A stretch of DNA of 64,000 bases from Sphingopyxis sp. UBA6723 (GCF_002454115.1 NZ_DKIH01000010.1:62001-126000); one strand, 5' to 3'. Shown: positions 33,939 through 42,950, counted from the first letter of the stretch. Numbers and translations are program-made. Notes: generated from the letters alone by a model not told the origin.

Positions 33939-34561
33939 GCCGCCCCCTCGGCAGGTGCGAGCCCTTCGGCCACCAGTGCGGCGCGGACCGCGGGACGATC
34001 ACGGATGCGCGCGACATAGGCAGCGACGCCGGGCCACGGTGCCAGATCGAGACCGATGAAACCGCTCCAGCTGAGCACCACGAACAGATAGGCGTCGGCG
34101 ACGGTGAAGCTGTCACCGACGATGAAGGCGCGGCCGTCGGACAGCGCCTGCTCGACATCGCCGATGCGGCGGTCGCGCATCGCCTGCGCGCGTTCCAGCG
34201 CCTCGCCGGTAAGCTCGCGCCCGCTGAACCAAGGGCTGAACGCCTTGTGCAGTTCGGAGGAGGTGAAGTTCAGCCATTCCTGCAGGCGGACGCGGCCGAT
34301 GGTGCCCGGCGCTGGCGCGAGCGACGGCACGCCGCGGTCGGCGATATATTGCAGGATGGCGGGATTTTCGGTGATGACGGTGTCGGGCTCAACCGCCAGC
34401 GCGGGAACATAGCCTTTGGGATTGACGGTGCGGAAGTCGACGCCCCGATCGGTCTGGCCCGTGGCCATGTCGACCTTGGACGCCTCGAACGGCAGGTTGA
34501 GCTCGATCAGCGCGATCCGCGACGCCAGCGAGCAGGCGCCGGGCATGAAATATAGCAGCAT
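33935..34561 (-). CDS. Glutathione S-transferase family protein
   Basis: 208-aa cytosolic GST of the beta/GstA type. The N-terminal thioredoxin-fold domain (MLLYFMPGACSLASRIALIE, with Cys and Ser near residues 10-12), the cis-Pro strand YVPALAV, and the TENPAILQYIAD glutathione loop are followed by an all-helical C-terminal domain. An AGGA box precedes ATG 34561. First gene of a four-gene operon, divergent from an HxlR-type regulator. Confidence 0.9.
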   Translation of the reverse strand: MLLYFMPGACSLASRIALIELNLPFEASKVDMATGQTDRGVDFRTVNPKGYVPALAVEPDTVITENPAILQYIADRGVPSLAPAPGTIGRVRLQEWLNFTSSELHKAFSPWFSGRELTGEALERAQAMRDRRIGDVEQALSDGRAFIVGDSFTVADAYLFVVLSWSGFIGLDLAPWPGVAAYVARIRDRPAVRAALVAEGLAPAEGAA

Positions 34562-34629
34562 GACATGTCCTTTCAGAGGGGGAGAGCGGTGTTCCGGCGA
34601 GCTAGGCTTGTCGGTTTCCGATATCAATA

Positions 34630-34674
34630 TGGTAACCAATGGATACCTTGTTTTCAGGTTTCCCTGTGGTAACC
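34630..34674. promoter_or_regulatory. Candidate HxlR operator: TGGTAACC repeats
   Basis: TGGTAACC at 34630-34637, a variant TGGATACC at 34640-34647, and TGGTAACC at 34667-34674. All three lie in the 120-bp divergent promoter between the GST operon and the regulator. The first two are spaced 10 bp apart, one helical turn. The arrangement suits a regulator that binds as a dimer. Confidence 0.55.
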
Positions 34675-34681
34675 TGGCGCC

Positions 34682-35044
34682 ATGAGCCTGAAAGTCCGCA
34701 AAAGCCGCGCCATGCCGCCGCCCGCGCCGTGCGAGCTCACCGAATGCATGGCGATCATCGCCGGTGCATGGGCGCCGAACGTCATCTGGCAGCTGCGCGC
34801 GGGGCCGCGGCGCTTCAGCGAGCTGCGCGTCGACATTCCGCCCGTGTCGGCAAAAATATTGTCGCAGCGGCTGAAGGAGTTGGAACAGCGCGGCGTGGTG
34901 TCGCGCACTGTCCAGCCGACGAGCCCGCCGTCGGTGGACTATGCGCTGACGCCGCTAGGGGCGGAGCTGATCCCGGCGCTGATCGCGATCGTCGAAGTCG
35001 GTCACCGGCTTAAGGGTGCCCGGGGCGGGGATCAGGCGACCTAA
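34682..35044 (+). CDS. HxlR family winged-helix transcriptional regulator
   Basis: 120-aa regulator with the HxlR HTH pattern: CELTECMAIIAGAWAPNVIW, LRAGPRRFSELR, and ILSQRLKELEQRGVVSR. HxlR-type proteins sense aldehydes, quinones or other electrophiles. The conserved N-terminal Cys (residue 17) could be the sensor thiol. Divergent from the GST operon, with TGGTAACC repeats in the shared promoter. The start at ATG 34682 is the only sensible one in range. Confidence 0.88.
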   Translation: MSLKVRKSRAMPPPAPCELTECMAIIAGAWAPNVIWQLRAGPRRFSELRVDIPPVSAKILSQRLKELEQRGVVSRTVQPTSPPSVDYALTPLGAELIPALIAIVEVGHRLKGARGGDQAT

Positions 35045-35136
35045 GCGGCCACGGCCTCTTCGCTGCGGCACGCCGCCGCTTCCAGCAAGCCGCGTTTCTT
35101 GATTGACCGGGGGCCGCGGGCTTGCGCCCTCCCCGT

Positions 35137-35160
35137 GGGAGCGGGCCTTGGCCCGCTCCC
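35137..35160. repeat. Perfect 11-bp palindrome with 2-base loop
   Basis: GGGAGCGGGCC and GGCCCGCTCCC separated by TT. It sits in the 476-bp gap 35045-35520 and could act as a terminator for the HxlR gene, although no T-run follows. The rest of the gap up to 35240 shows nothing else. Confidence 0.55.
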
Positions 35161-35239
35161 CTTCCTTTGGTGCCGGCCGCTGGCAGCTGGTCAGCTTTTG
35201 AGACGACGGCGGCATCAAGCGGACCATGACATCGCGACG

Positions 35240-35500
35240 CTAACGGCCATCAAGCTTTGATTCGGCGCGTTCGGGGAAGGCCTTGCTGACCTTGCCGAGG
35301 CGATAATCGCCTTAGGTCCCGATTGGGCATGAAGGTCGATATCATCCCAGCGCGCCTCGCCGGTCGTCGCCGACGCTGCAATCGGTAACGGTTCAACGGG
35401 CGGGACAAAGTTGGGATCGAAAAAGAGCGGAAAGGAATAGCGGGAAACGCCCGCGCGGTTAACGACGCGGTGCGACTGTACCAGACGCAGTCGTTCACGA
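35240..35500 (-). pseudogene. Remnant of a 2-oxoglutarate/Fe(II) oxygenase (isopenicillin N synthase-like)
   Basis: On the minus strand, one frame reads VQSHRVVNRAGVSRYSFPLF, then FDPNF and EPLP, the hallmark C-terminal core (His and Arg ligands) of isopenicillin-N-synthase-like oxygenases, then GEARWDDIDLHAQ. After a frameshift the next frame continues GDYRLGKVSKAFPERA to a stop at 35240. Upstream, fragments in another frame (VNDC) suggest a further frameshift. The N-terminal two thirds are missing. Clearly a decayed gene fragment. Confidence 0.75.
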
Positions 35501-35520
35501 ACTTTCGCGACGGGGGAACC

Positions 35521-35718
35521 ATGCGTACCAGGCTCAGCATCTGCAAAAAGAAGCAGTCCTATCGATCGGGCGAGGAAGCGCTCGCAGCCGCGCAGCGCGC
35601 CGACATCCCGCTCCGCCCCTATCGCTGCGACCGCTGCCGACTATTCCATTTGACGAGCCGCACCAAAGGCAAGCTGGTGCTGCGACGCGGCGCCCGCCCC
35701 CCTAAGACAGTTTTTTGA
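35521..35718 (+). CDS. Small CxxC zinc-ribbon-like protein
   Basis: 65-aa basic protein, MRTRLSICKKKQSYRSGEEA at the start, with a PYRCDRCRLFHLTSRTKGK core. The Cys pair plus a later His, and an early Cys, could bind zinc. From memory, similar small proteins recur in sphingomonads, where they are hypothetical. GGGGGAA sits 5 bases before the ATG. Its last 17 bases overlap the 3' end of the convergent monooxygenase gene. Confidence 0.65.
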   Translation: MRTRLSICKKKQSYRSGEEALAAAQRADIPLRPYRCDRCRLFHLTSRTKGKLVLRRGARPPKTVF

Positions 35719-37375
35719 AGGTGAGCTCGGGAAAACCCTCCGCCGCCGATTGGTCCAGCGCGTCATAATAGAGGTTGGCGCCGCCGAAATAGATCAGCAC
35801 GCGCGCACCTTTGTCGTCGCGATTGGCGCCCATCATCCAGGAATTGACCTTGTCGCCTTCGGCCATCAGCGTCTGACCATGGATGTTCGCAGTCGCGGCG
35901 GTCCATTCCTGCTCCGCCTCTTCACGCGGCTCGAACACATCCAGCCCCTCGCGTTCCATCTTCGCGACGCAGCGCGAGATCCAGATCGCATTCTGCTCGA
36001 TCGACGTCGGCAGGTTGGCGAACGGCGCCTGCGGACCGGTGACGACAAACATGTTGGGGAAACCAGCGACGCACACCCCCATGATCGACGACGATTGCAC
36101 CTGCCATTTTTCGCGCAGCGTCTGGCCGCCTTCGCCGCGGATCGGAAAGGCTTCGAGCGCGCCGGTATAGGCCTTGAAGCCCGTCGCCAACACGATGATG
36201 TCGAATTCATAATCGTTCAGCGTGGTGCGCACCCCGGTCTCGGTGATCTCGACCAGCGGTTCGCGCTTCTTGATGTCAACCAGATGCACATTGTCGCGAT
36301 TGAAGGCTTCGAAATAGCCGTGATCGAGCGGCGGGCGCTTGGCGAACAGAGGATAATCGTCGAAGCTCGGCGTCAGCAGGTCGGCGAGCGCGGGGTCCTT
36401 GACCCGTTCGCGCATCTTGGCAGCGATGAAGTCGCCCGCCATCCGATTGGCTTCGGGACTGGCGAGCAGGTCATCGAAGGTTTCGAAAACCCAGCGGAAA
36501 CTGCCGGTCCAGTTTTCCTCAAAGATGCGCTGCCGTTCCTCGGGCGGCGTGTCGATCACGTTGCGTCCGACCGGGCTGTCGAACGCCATGCCGAACACAT
36601 GATTGCGGCACTTGGCGACAATCGCCGGGTAGTTGTCCTTGATCTCCTTTTCCCACTCGGGCGTCATCTCTTTCTGCATGGCAGGCAGGACATAATTGGG
36701 GGTGCGCTGAAACACCGTCACGCTGCCTGCGGTTTCCGCCACGACGGGCAGCATCTGCACGGTGGTCGCGCCCGCGCCAATAATGCCGACCTTCTTGCCC
36801 GCATAATCCAGCCCTTCGTGCGGCCAGCGCGAGGAATGAAATATCGGTCCCTTGAAGCGGTCCATGCCGGGGATGTTTGGAATCATCGGTTCCGAAATCA
36901 TCCCCATCCCGCTGATGAAATATTTGCAGCGATAAACGTCGCCGTCGACGGTTTTGACCTGCCAGCAGCCAAGCGATTCCAGATACTCCGCCTCGACAAT
37001 TTCGGTGTTGAACTGGATGTGCGGCCACATGTCGCATTTGTCGGCGACGAACCGCATGTAATTTTGCGTCTCCTCGCGGCCCGGATAGCGCTTCGACCAC
37101 GACCATTCCTGCAGCAACTCTGGCGAAAAGGTAAGGCAGTAATAATAGCTTTCGCTATCGGTGGCCGCGCCCGGGTAACGGTTCCAGGTCCAGGTGCCGC
37201 CAATGTCCGATGCGCGGTCGAACACGCGGACGTTGAGCCCCTCCTTGCGCAGATAATGGATCAGCGCCAGCCCGGCAAAACCGGCGCCGATGACGATCGC
37301 GTCATAGTCTAGGGCGGGTCGGCCTGCGCGATTTTCGGCAGTCACGCTGGCATCTGCGTTCGTCGTCGTCATCAT
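35702..37375 (-). CDS. Flavin-containing Baeyer-Villiger monooxygenase
   Basis: 557-aa class B flavoprotein monooxygenase. First Rossmann motif VIGAGFAGLALI, second GIIGAGATTVQ, and the Baeyer-Villiger fingerprint FKGPIFHSSRWPH (FxGxxxHxxxWP) between them. It would insert oxygen next to a ketone, producing an ester or lactone with NADPH and O2. ATGFKAYTG occurs near the C-terminus as in cyclohexanone-type enzymes. The ATG at 37375 has GGAGAG upstream; the extra in-frame residues to 37417 are not family-like. It follows the CaiB gene by 57 bp and is probably in one operon with it. Confidence 0.92.
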   Translation of the reverse strand: MMTTTNADASVTAENRAGRPALDYDAIVIGAGFAGLALIHYLRKEGLNVRVFDRASDIGGTWTWNRYPGAATDSESYYYCLTFSPELLQEWSWSKRYPGREETQNYMRFVADKCDMWPHIQFNTEIVEAEYLESLGCWQVKTVDGDVYRCKYFISGMGMISEPMIPNIPGMDRFKGPIFHSSRWPHEGLDYAGKKVGIIGAGATTVQMLPVVAETAGSVTVFQRTPNYVLPAMQKEMTPEWEKEIKDNYPAIVAKCRNHVFGMAFDSPVGRNVIDTPPEERQRIFEENWTGSFRWVFETFDDLLASPEANRMAGDFIAAKMRERVKDPALADLLTPSFDDYPLFAKRPPLDHGYFEAFNRDNVHLVDIKKREPLVEITETGVRTTLNDYEFDIIVLATGFKAYTGALEAFPIRGEGGQTLREKWQVQSSSIMGVCVAGFPNMFVVTGPQAPFANLPTSIEQNAIWISRCVAKMEREGLDVFEPREEAEQEWTAATANIHGQTLMAEGDKVNSWMMGANRDDKGARVLIYFGGANLYYDALDQSAAEGFPELTFKKLS

Positions 37376-37432
37376 ACTCTCCAATATCCTGACGGCACCT
37401 TGGCTGGCGCCCGCCATTTTCCGTCAAAGCGT

Positions 37433-38590
37433 CTATTCGGTGACCACGCGATCGGGATCGGCGACCCCGATCTCGGCGAGAATTTGTGTGCGATCGGAAT
37501 CGCGCTGCCACATCCGGGGGGCGACGACCCGGGTGCCGGCAAAGCGCGGCGCTGGATGCGGCTGTATCCAGCCATCGGCCTCCAAATAGCTGCCCCTCGC
37601 CCGGTTGTGATCGTGCATCGGCGCCTCGGCCATCGTCAGCACTTCGGTGTAACAGCAGTCGCGATGCAACAATTGATCGGTCCAGCTCGCCCGCGGGGCC
37701 GACGCGAAAATTTCGGCCAGCCGCGCCTTCATCGCGGGCCATCGCGCGTGATCGTGCTGCGCGGCAAACAGCGGGTCGCCGACCAGGCCCAGCGCCTCCA
37801 CCAGCCGCGCGTAAAATTGCGCCTCGATCGCGCCGATCGCGACGAAGCCTCCGTCGGCGCAGGCATAGCAGGCGTAAAAGGGCGCGCCCCCGTCGAGTAG
37901 GTTCTGGCCGCGTCCCTTGTCCCACATCCCATTGTGCGTCAGCGACCACATGCCGGCCATCAACGCCGCCGATCCCTCGGCCATGCTGCAATCAATCACC
38001 CGCCCCTCGCCGCTCTGCCGCGCCGCGAGCAGCGCCGCCACAAAGCCGAAGGCCAGCATCATGCCGCCGCCGCCATAGTCGCCGATCAGGTTCAGCGGCG
38101 GCGGTGGCGGCGTACCATCCGACCCCAGCGCGCCTAGGCAGCCGTTGATCGAGATATAATTGAGGTCGTGGCCCGCCTTGTCGGACAAGGGGCCATCCTG
38201 CCCCCAACCGGTCATCCGCCCATACACCAGCGCCGGATTGCGCTGCATCAGGATGTCGGGACCAAGCCCCAGTCGCTCGACGACGCCGGGCCGGAACCCT
38301 TCGATCAGGCCGTCGGCGGTTTCGACCAGCCTGGCCACGATCTCGACCGCCTCGGGCTGCTTCAGGTCGAGTGTGATCGAGCGCCGCGAACGCAGCAGCA
38401 CATCGCGCCGCTGATCCTGCGCCAGCGGGTCGCTGCCGCCGGGTCGGTCGATCCGGATGACCTCCGCGCCATGGTCGGCGAGCATCATGGCGCAGAAGGG
38501 CGCGGGGCCGATCCCCGCCAGTTCGATTACGCGCACTCCGTCGAGCACCGGTCGCAATAGACCGCCGTCGATGCGATCCGGGCCTGTCAT
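37433..38590 (-). CDS. CaiB/BaiF (family III) CoA-transferase or alpha-methylacyl-CoA racemase-like protein
   Basis: 385-aa protein with the family III pattern: GVRVIELAGIGPAPFCAMML, LADHGAEVIRIDRPGG, GYRPG-like GFRPGVVERLGLGPD, and GHDLNYISINGCLG including the conserved Asp. The combination resembles alpha-methylacyl-CoA racemases, which invert the 2-methyl centre before beta-oxidation of branched or steroid side chains. Transferase versus racemase cannot be settled by eye. The ATG at 38590 lacks a strong ribosome-binding site. It is led by a 263-bp region with a TTGCTAG inverted repeat. Confidence 0.88.
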   Translation of the reverse strand: MTGPDRIDGGLLRPVLDGVRVIELAGIGPAPFCAMMLADHGAEVIRIDRPGGSDPLAQDQRRDVLLRSRRSITLDLKQPEAVEIVARLVETADGLIEGFRPGVVERLGLGPDILMQRNPALVYGRMTGWGQDGPLSDKAGHDLNYISINGCLGALGSDGTPPPPPLNLIGDYGGGGMMLAFGFVAALLAARQSGEGRVIDCSMAEGSAALMAGMWSLTHNGMWDKGRGQNLLDGGAPFYACYACADGGFVAIGAIEAQFYARLVEALGLVGDPLFAAQHDHARWPAMKARLAEIFASAPRASWTDQLLHRDCCYTEVLTMAEAPMHDHNRARGSYLEADGWIQPHPAPRFAGTRVVAPRMWQRDSDRTQILAEIGVADPDRVVTE

Positions 38591-38762
38591 CCGTTCTGCT
38601 TTTCGAAAATGCGAGATTCCGGCCAGCGCCAAGCAGCCCGCATCGGTGCCAGCACGGCGGCCAAATGGCTCCACATGCTCCGCAGCCGCGGCGGATCGAC
38701 AGCCTTTGCCAAGCCAACTCTCCCACATTTCAGGGTGCCGTCATCGGCATCTCACTATTTAC

Positions 38763-38779
38763 TTGCTAGCGTCTAGCAA
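38763..38779. promoter_or_regulatory. Candidate TetR operator, TTGCTAG-CGT-CTAGCAA
   Basis: A perfect 7-bp inverted repeat with a 3-bp spacer, 173 bp upstream of the CaiB start, in the 263-bp gap after the tetR gene. Related TTGCTTG repeats lie at 45305-45325 and 45420-45440. Confidence 0.6.
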
Positions 38780-38853
38780 ATATAAAATCAAGCACAAAAA
38801 CTGGCATGTAAGCTGTTGGTTTTGTCGATTTTATTGCGATCTGAAACAGAGAA

Positions 38854-39558
38854 TCAGTACGGGATTCCAAAGGCTTTCGCGGTCGAACGGCGAAAGGCTT
38901 CGAACTGTTTTGGCAGGTCGACGCTGTCGGACGCGACAAGCCATTGATAGATCGTCCCAAAGATGAAGCTGCAGAAGCCGAAAGCGTAGCATTCGGCGTC
39001 GACCCCTGCGTCGATCTCGCCGCTGGCGATGCCCTCCTCGACCCAATGGGCGACATCGCGGCGATAAATCTCATGATAGGCGGCAAGATGGTCGCGCACG
39101 TCATTGTGCGAGCTGATCGATTCAAACCACAGGATATACATTGCCTGCATGTAACCGGAGTGGCTCGCCAGAAAGCCCTCGACCGCGCGCAAGGCGGCCA
39201 GACACGCTTGGGCACCGCCGCGCGTCCCGACCTTGTTCGCCAGTTCGCGCGTCCAGCTGGTGTTGAAGTGCAGCACCAACTGGCCAAACAATGCGTCCTT
39301 CGATCCGAAACGGCTCGACGCCAAGCCGCGCGAATAACCGGCCCGCTCGCCCACTTCCTTCAGCGTGGTCGCGTGCGTTCCCTGCTCGATAATTAACTGC
39401 ATCGCCGCGTCGAACATCCGCGCGTCCGACAGCGCGGTGCGTTCGGCCTGTGTGCGGCGAACGGCGCGCGGCTTGGCGCGAACCTTGGCGGGCGTGGGAT
39501 GGACCTCCGTCACCTCACGCAGCGAGGCCTTGCCTTTCATCGACGACGGCGCGTTCAT
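38854..39558 (-). CDS. TetR/AcrR family transcriptional regulator of the catabolic locus
   Basis: 234 aa. After a basic Pro-rich N-terminal stretch (about 1-35), the TetR HTH includes TLKEVGERAGYSRGLASSRF and GSKDALFGQLV. The C-terminal ligand domain has an aromatic-rich segment (FGFCSFIFGTIYQWLV) suited to a hydrophobic or CoA ligand. Its ATG overlaps the acyl-CoA ligase stop (ATGA), so it is the last gene of the receptor operon and would be co-expressed with what it controls. Confidence 0.9.
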   Translation of the reverse strand: MNAPSSMKGKASLREVTEVHPTPAKVRAKPRAVRRTQAERTALSDARMFDAAMQLIIEQGTHATTLKEVGERAGYSRGLASSRFGSKDALFGQLVLHFNTSWTRELANKVGTRGGAQACLAALRAVEGFLASHSGYMQAMYILWFESISSHNDVRDHLAAYHEIYRRDVAHWVEEGIASGEIDAGVDAECYAFGFCSFIFGTIYQWLVASDSVDLPKQFEAFRRSTAKAFGIPY

Positions 39559-41186
39559 GAAAATTCATCAATCCTTTCAAAAGCCGTTTTGCCCGTCGCG
39601 ACGGCCGCGCGCAGCGCCTGCTTGTCAATCTTGCCGACGCTGGTCAATGGCAGCGTGTCGGCATGCGCCCAATATTCGGGAATCCAGAAGCGCGCGACCT
39701 GCCCCTGCAAGGCCGATCGCAGACGCGCGAAATCGGGGGGAATGCCGTGGGGCGTGGTAACGATCGCCAGCGGTCTTTCCTCCCAGCGCGGATCGGCAAC
39801 GCCGATCACCGCGGCAAGATCGACGCCGGGCAGACTGGCAACATGGTTCTCCAGCTCGGCCGAAGGAATCCATTCGCCGCCCGACTTGATCAGATCCTTC
39901 AGCCGGTCGGTGACCTGGACATAGCCGCGCGCGTCGATCGTCCCGGCATCGCCGGTGTCGAGCCAGCCGTCGTCGGTCAGCACACCCGCGCCCGCGCCGC
40001 GGTGATAGCCGCGCGCGATCCATGCGCCGCGCAGCTGCAACCGCCCGACGCTCTTGCCATCTTCGGCGACCGGCTTGCCCTGATCGTCAACCAGCCGCAC
40101 CCGGACCCCGGCAACCGGACGCCCGCTTTTGGCGCGCAAATGGCGCGCCTCTTCGGGCGCAACATCGGCGGGGGGATGCGACAGGACGCACAGCGGGCTG
40201 GTCTCGGTCATGCCCCAGCCCTGGATCAACGGTATGGCCCAGCGGCGCTCGACATCAGCGATCAGCCCTTCCGAAACCGCCGATCCGCCCGCCACGATGA
40301 CACGGAAGCTGGTCATATCCACCGGGTCAGCAGCGTCGGCGCGCAACAGGTCGTTGAGGATGGTCGGCACGGTCGCGGTAAAGGTCGGCGCGGTGGCGCG
40401 GATCATCTGGCGAATGGACTGGGGCTGTAAATGCGGACCCGGCAGCACGAAATCGGCGCCCGCGAGCCAACCCGAATAGGGCAGCCCCCACGCATTGGCA
40501 TGAAACATCGGCGGCAGCAGCAGGATCGTGTCGCGGTCGCTGAGGGCAAAGGCGTTGGCGGCCATCGACGCGAGGCTGTGGAGGAATATCGTGCGGTGCG
40601 AATAAACGACGCCCTTGGGATCGCCCGTCGTTCCCGACGTGTAACAGGTTGCCGCGGCGGCGGTTTCGTCCACGTCCGGAAAATCGGCGATCGGCCCGTG
40701 ATCGGCAATGAACGCCTCATAAGCGGCCCAGGGCTTCGCAAGCCCCGACAGCCCTTCGGTGTCCCCAGTGACAATGATTTGCGCCAATGTTTCCAGCGAA
40801 TTGATCTGCGGAACCAACCCAGCCAGCAAGCTGCCGTCGGCGATCAGGAAAGCGTCTTCGGCATCGGCCATGATGTAACGCAGCTGATCGGGATGCAGCC
40901 GCAGGTTGAGCGTGTGGAGCACCCCGCCCATCGCCGGGACCGCCAGATAGGCCTCAAAATGGGCAAAATCATTCCAGCTGAGCGTTGCGACGCGGGTGTT
41001 TGTCCCAACGCCCGCGGCCCGCAACGCCGCGGCAAGACGGCGCGCGCGCTCGGCCGTCTCCGCATAGCTGCGCCATGTCACCTGCTCGCCGTCGAACAGC
41101 CCGATGCGGCTGGCCGCGTGGATATGTTCGCCGTGCGCAAAGATCGTCGCGGTGCCCAGCGGCTCGTGCATCATGGTCGCGTCCAT
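39555..41186 (-). CDS. Acyl-CoA synthetase (AMP-forming, FadD-like)
   Basis: 543-aa adenylate-forming ligase activating a carboxylic acid to its CoA ester. P-loop TCYTSGTTGDPKGV, A5 QGWGMTETSPL, A7 DGWLDTGDAGTID, A8 DRLKDLIKSGGEWI and C-terminal Lys in SVGKIDKQAL are all present. It is related to medium/long-chain and aromatic acyl-CoA ligases. ATG 41186 overlaps the kinase-like gene stop (TGATG), so translation is coupled. Confidence 0.92.
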   Translation of the reverse strand: MDATMMHEPLGTATIFAHGEHIHAASRIGLFDGEQVTWRSYAETAERARRLAAALRAAGVGTNTRVATLSWNDFAHFEAYLAVPAMGGVLHTLNLRLHPDQLRYIMADAEDAFLIADGSLLAGLVPQINSLETLAQIIVTGDTEGLSGLAKPWAAYEAFIADHGPIADFPDVDETAAAATCYTSGTTGDPKGVVYSHRTIFLHSLASMAANAFALSDRDTILLLPPMFHANAWGLPYSGWLAGADFVLPGPHLQPQSIRQMIRATAPTFTATVPTILNDLLRADAADPVDMTSFRVIVAGGSAVSEGLIADVERRWAIPLIQGWGMTETSPLCVLSHPPADVAPEEARHLRAKSGRPVAGVRVRLVDDQGKPVAEDGKSVGRLQLRGAWIARGYHRGAGAGVLTDDGWLDTGDAGTIDARGYVQVTDRLKDLIKSGGEWIPSAELENHVASLPGVDLAAVIGVADPRWEERPLAIVTTPHGIPPDFARLRSALQGQVARFWIPEYWAHADTLPLTSVGKIDKQALRAAVATGKTAFERIDEFS

Positions 41187-42208
41187 CACGCCATCCCCTC
41201 GCGCGCCGCGATCCGCCATGCCGCGTCGAGCAGCGCCGGGACATCCTGCTCAAGCCCGCGCTCATACGCCCCGTCGACTTGCCCTTCGCGAAACAGCACA
41301 TAAGCGCCCTCGACGATCGCCGCGAGGCGCCAGAGCGCGAAAGCCTGAAAATAGCCGAGATGATCGATTGAAAGACCCGTCGCACGCGTCCAGCGCTGCG
41401 CCAGACCGGTGCCGTCGATCACGCCGGGTACGTTCGACACGCGCTGGACGAAGCCGAAACCGAGCGGCAGGCTTTCATCGCGGTTCCACATTGCAGTGAC
41501 CAGCCCGACATCGACCAGCGGATCGGCCAGCGTCGCCATTTCCCAATCGAGGATCGCCCTGACTTCCGGCACAACGGGATCCATCAGCACATTGTCGAGG
41601 TGATAGTCGCAGTGGACGATACGCACCGCTTCGGGCGGCGGCGCATTCGCCGCAAGCCAGGCGCCGAGCGTTTCGATCAGCGGCAGATCGCGCACCGCGT
41701 GCGCCGATCGCACCGCGCGCCAGCGCTCGATCTGGCGCACAACAAACGTCCGCGCCTTGTCGGCATCGCCAAGTTCAGCGGGGACCGGCGCGATCGCGTG
41801 AACGCTGGCGAGCGCGTCGATCAGCGCGTGACCGACCGCGTCGAGCGTATCGACACTGTCCGGATAGGCGGATGGCAGCGTATCGGTGATCGCCGTCCCG
41901 CTCACAAAGCGGGTCAGCGAAAACGGCGCGCCGAGCACCGCGAGATCGTCGCAGAAGAGGATCGGCTCGGCCACCGGCGCCTTGCCCGCGATCGCCGAGA
42001 TGAAACGAAATTCGCGCGCGATGCCTGCACCGGCAAGGTCCGACACCGTGTCGGCGGGCGGATGGCGCAGAACCATGGGACCGCTCGCCGTTTCCACGAG
42101 GCTCGTAACATTGGCGTTACCGCCGGTCAGCGGTCGGACGATGCGCGCGTTGGCAATCCCGGCTTGACGGTCCAGCCAGCGGGCGAACCGCTCGGCCGGA
42201 TCGCTCAC
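41186..42208 (-). CDS. APH-like phosphotransferase family protein (acyl-CoA dehydrogenase-associated)
   Basis: 340-aa aminoglycoside-phosphotransferase-fold protein. Brenner-type motif IVHCDYHLDNVLMD (catalytic Asp), and metal-binding Asp in AILDWEMATLADPLVDVG. This subgroup is usually found next to acyl-CoA dehydrogenases and acyl-CoA ligases, often fused to the former (ACAD10-like), and is thought to phosphorylate hydroxyacyl substrates. The start is a GTG at 42208 overlapping the SDR stop (GTGA). Not an antibiotic-resistance gene by context. Confidence 0.87.
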   Translation of the reverse strand: MSDPAERFARWLDRQAGIANARIVRPLTGGNANVTSLVETASGPMVLRHPPADTVSDLAGAGIAREFRFISAIAGKAPVAEPILFCDDLAVLGAPFSLTRFVSGTAITDTLPSAYPDSVDTLDAVGHALIDALASVHAIAPVPAELGDADKARTFVVRQIERWRAVRSAHAVRDLPLIETLGAWLAANAPPPEAVRIVHCDYHLDNVLMDPVVPEVRAILDWEMATLADPLVDVGLVTAMWNRDESLPLGFGFVQRVSNVPGVIDGTGLAQRWTRATGLSIDHLGYFQAFALWRLAAIVEGAYVLFREGQVDGAYERGLEQDVPALLDAAWRIAAREGMA

Positions 42209-42939
42209 AATCTGCACAGCAGGCCGCCGTCGTTCGAGATGATCGAACCGGTCATATAGGGCGACCCCGCGACCCACCAGACGACATCGGCCAGCTCCTC
42301 GGCCGTGCCTTCGCGACCGAGCGGAATGCTGGCCACCAGCTTGGCCTTGGCGCGCGCCGGTATCCCCGCCGTCATTTCGGTCGAAATCATGCCCGGGATG
42401 ACCAGATTGACCCGCAGACCGCGCCGCGCCAGCTCGACCGCCAGCACTTGCGTCAGCCCGGCCAGTCCGGCTTTTGACGCTCCATAAGCGGCGTCGCCGG
42501 CAAAGCCGCGCAGCCCGACGACCGCGCCGATATTCACGATCGATCCCCCTTCACCCATATGTGGCAAGACGGCGCGAACGAAGTTGAGAGGGCCTGACAG
42601 GTTGGTATCGAGCACCGCCTGCCAATCATCCTGCGACAGCGAGCCAAGCAAACCGCCGCGATGAAGACCGGCATTGTTGATCAGGACATCGATGCCGCCC
42701 CATTGTTCGGCAACCCGCGCGCATGCGTCGGTGACCGATGCCGGATCGGTCACGTCGGCGACCAGCCCGATGGCCTCGCCGCCGATCGCCTTCGCCTGGA
42801 CATCAATGTTGTCACCCCGCGCAATCAGGGCAACGCGGTCCCCCCTGCTGGCGGCCAGCCGAGCGATCGCGAGGCCCAGGCCTCGCGATGCTCCGGTGAC
42901 CACCCATCGGCGTGACTCAGGTGTCGACGATGTCGTCAT
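42205..42939 (-). CDS. SDR family oxidoreductase
   Basis: 244-aa classical short-chain dehydrogenase. NAD(P) site TGASRGLGLAIARL, NNAGLH, Ser in NIGAVVG region, and active-site YGASK. An alcohol/ketone or hydroxyacyl-CoA substrate is likely from context. I start at ATG 42939 (MTTSSTPESRRWVV), 11 bp after the TonB-receptor stop; the longer in-frame ORF would overlap the receptor. It is coupled to the APH-like gene. Confidence 0.9.
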   Translation of the reverse strand: MTTSSTPESRRWVVTGASRGLGLAIARLAASRGDRVALIARGDNIDVQAKAIGGEAIGLVADVTDPASVTDACARVAEQWGGIDVLINNAGLHRGGLLGSLSQDDWQAVLDTNLSGPLNFVRAVLPHMGEGGSIVNIGAVVGLRGFAGDAAYGASKAGLAGLTQVLAVELARRGLRVNLVIPGMISTEMTAGIPARAKAKLVASIPLGREGTAEELADVVWWVAGSPYMTGSIISNDGGLLCRL

Positions 42940-42950
42940 CCCGGCCCTGC

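Noticed and set aside
35250..35546. 98-codon minus-strand frame in the 2OG-oxygenase remnant
   Set aside because: Arg/Ser-rich translation in a non-coding frame; the conserved residues appear in two other frames, which argues for a pseudogene.
41186..42208. Aminoglycoside resistance gene
   Set aside because: The fold is APH-like, but the gene is coupled to acyl-CoA ligase and SDR genes, and the subgroup is associated with acyl-CoA metabolism.
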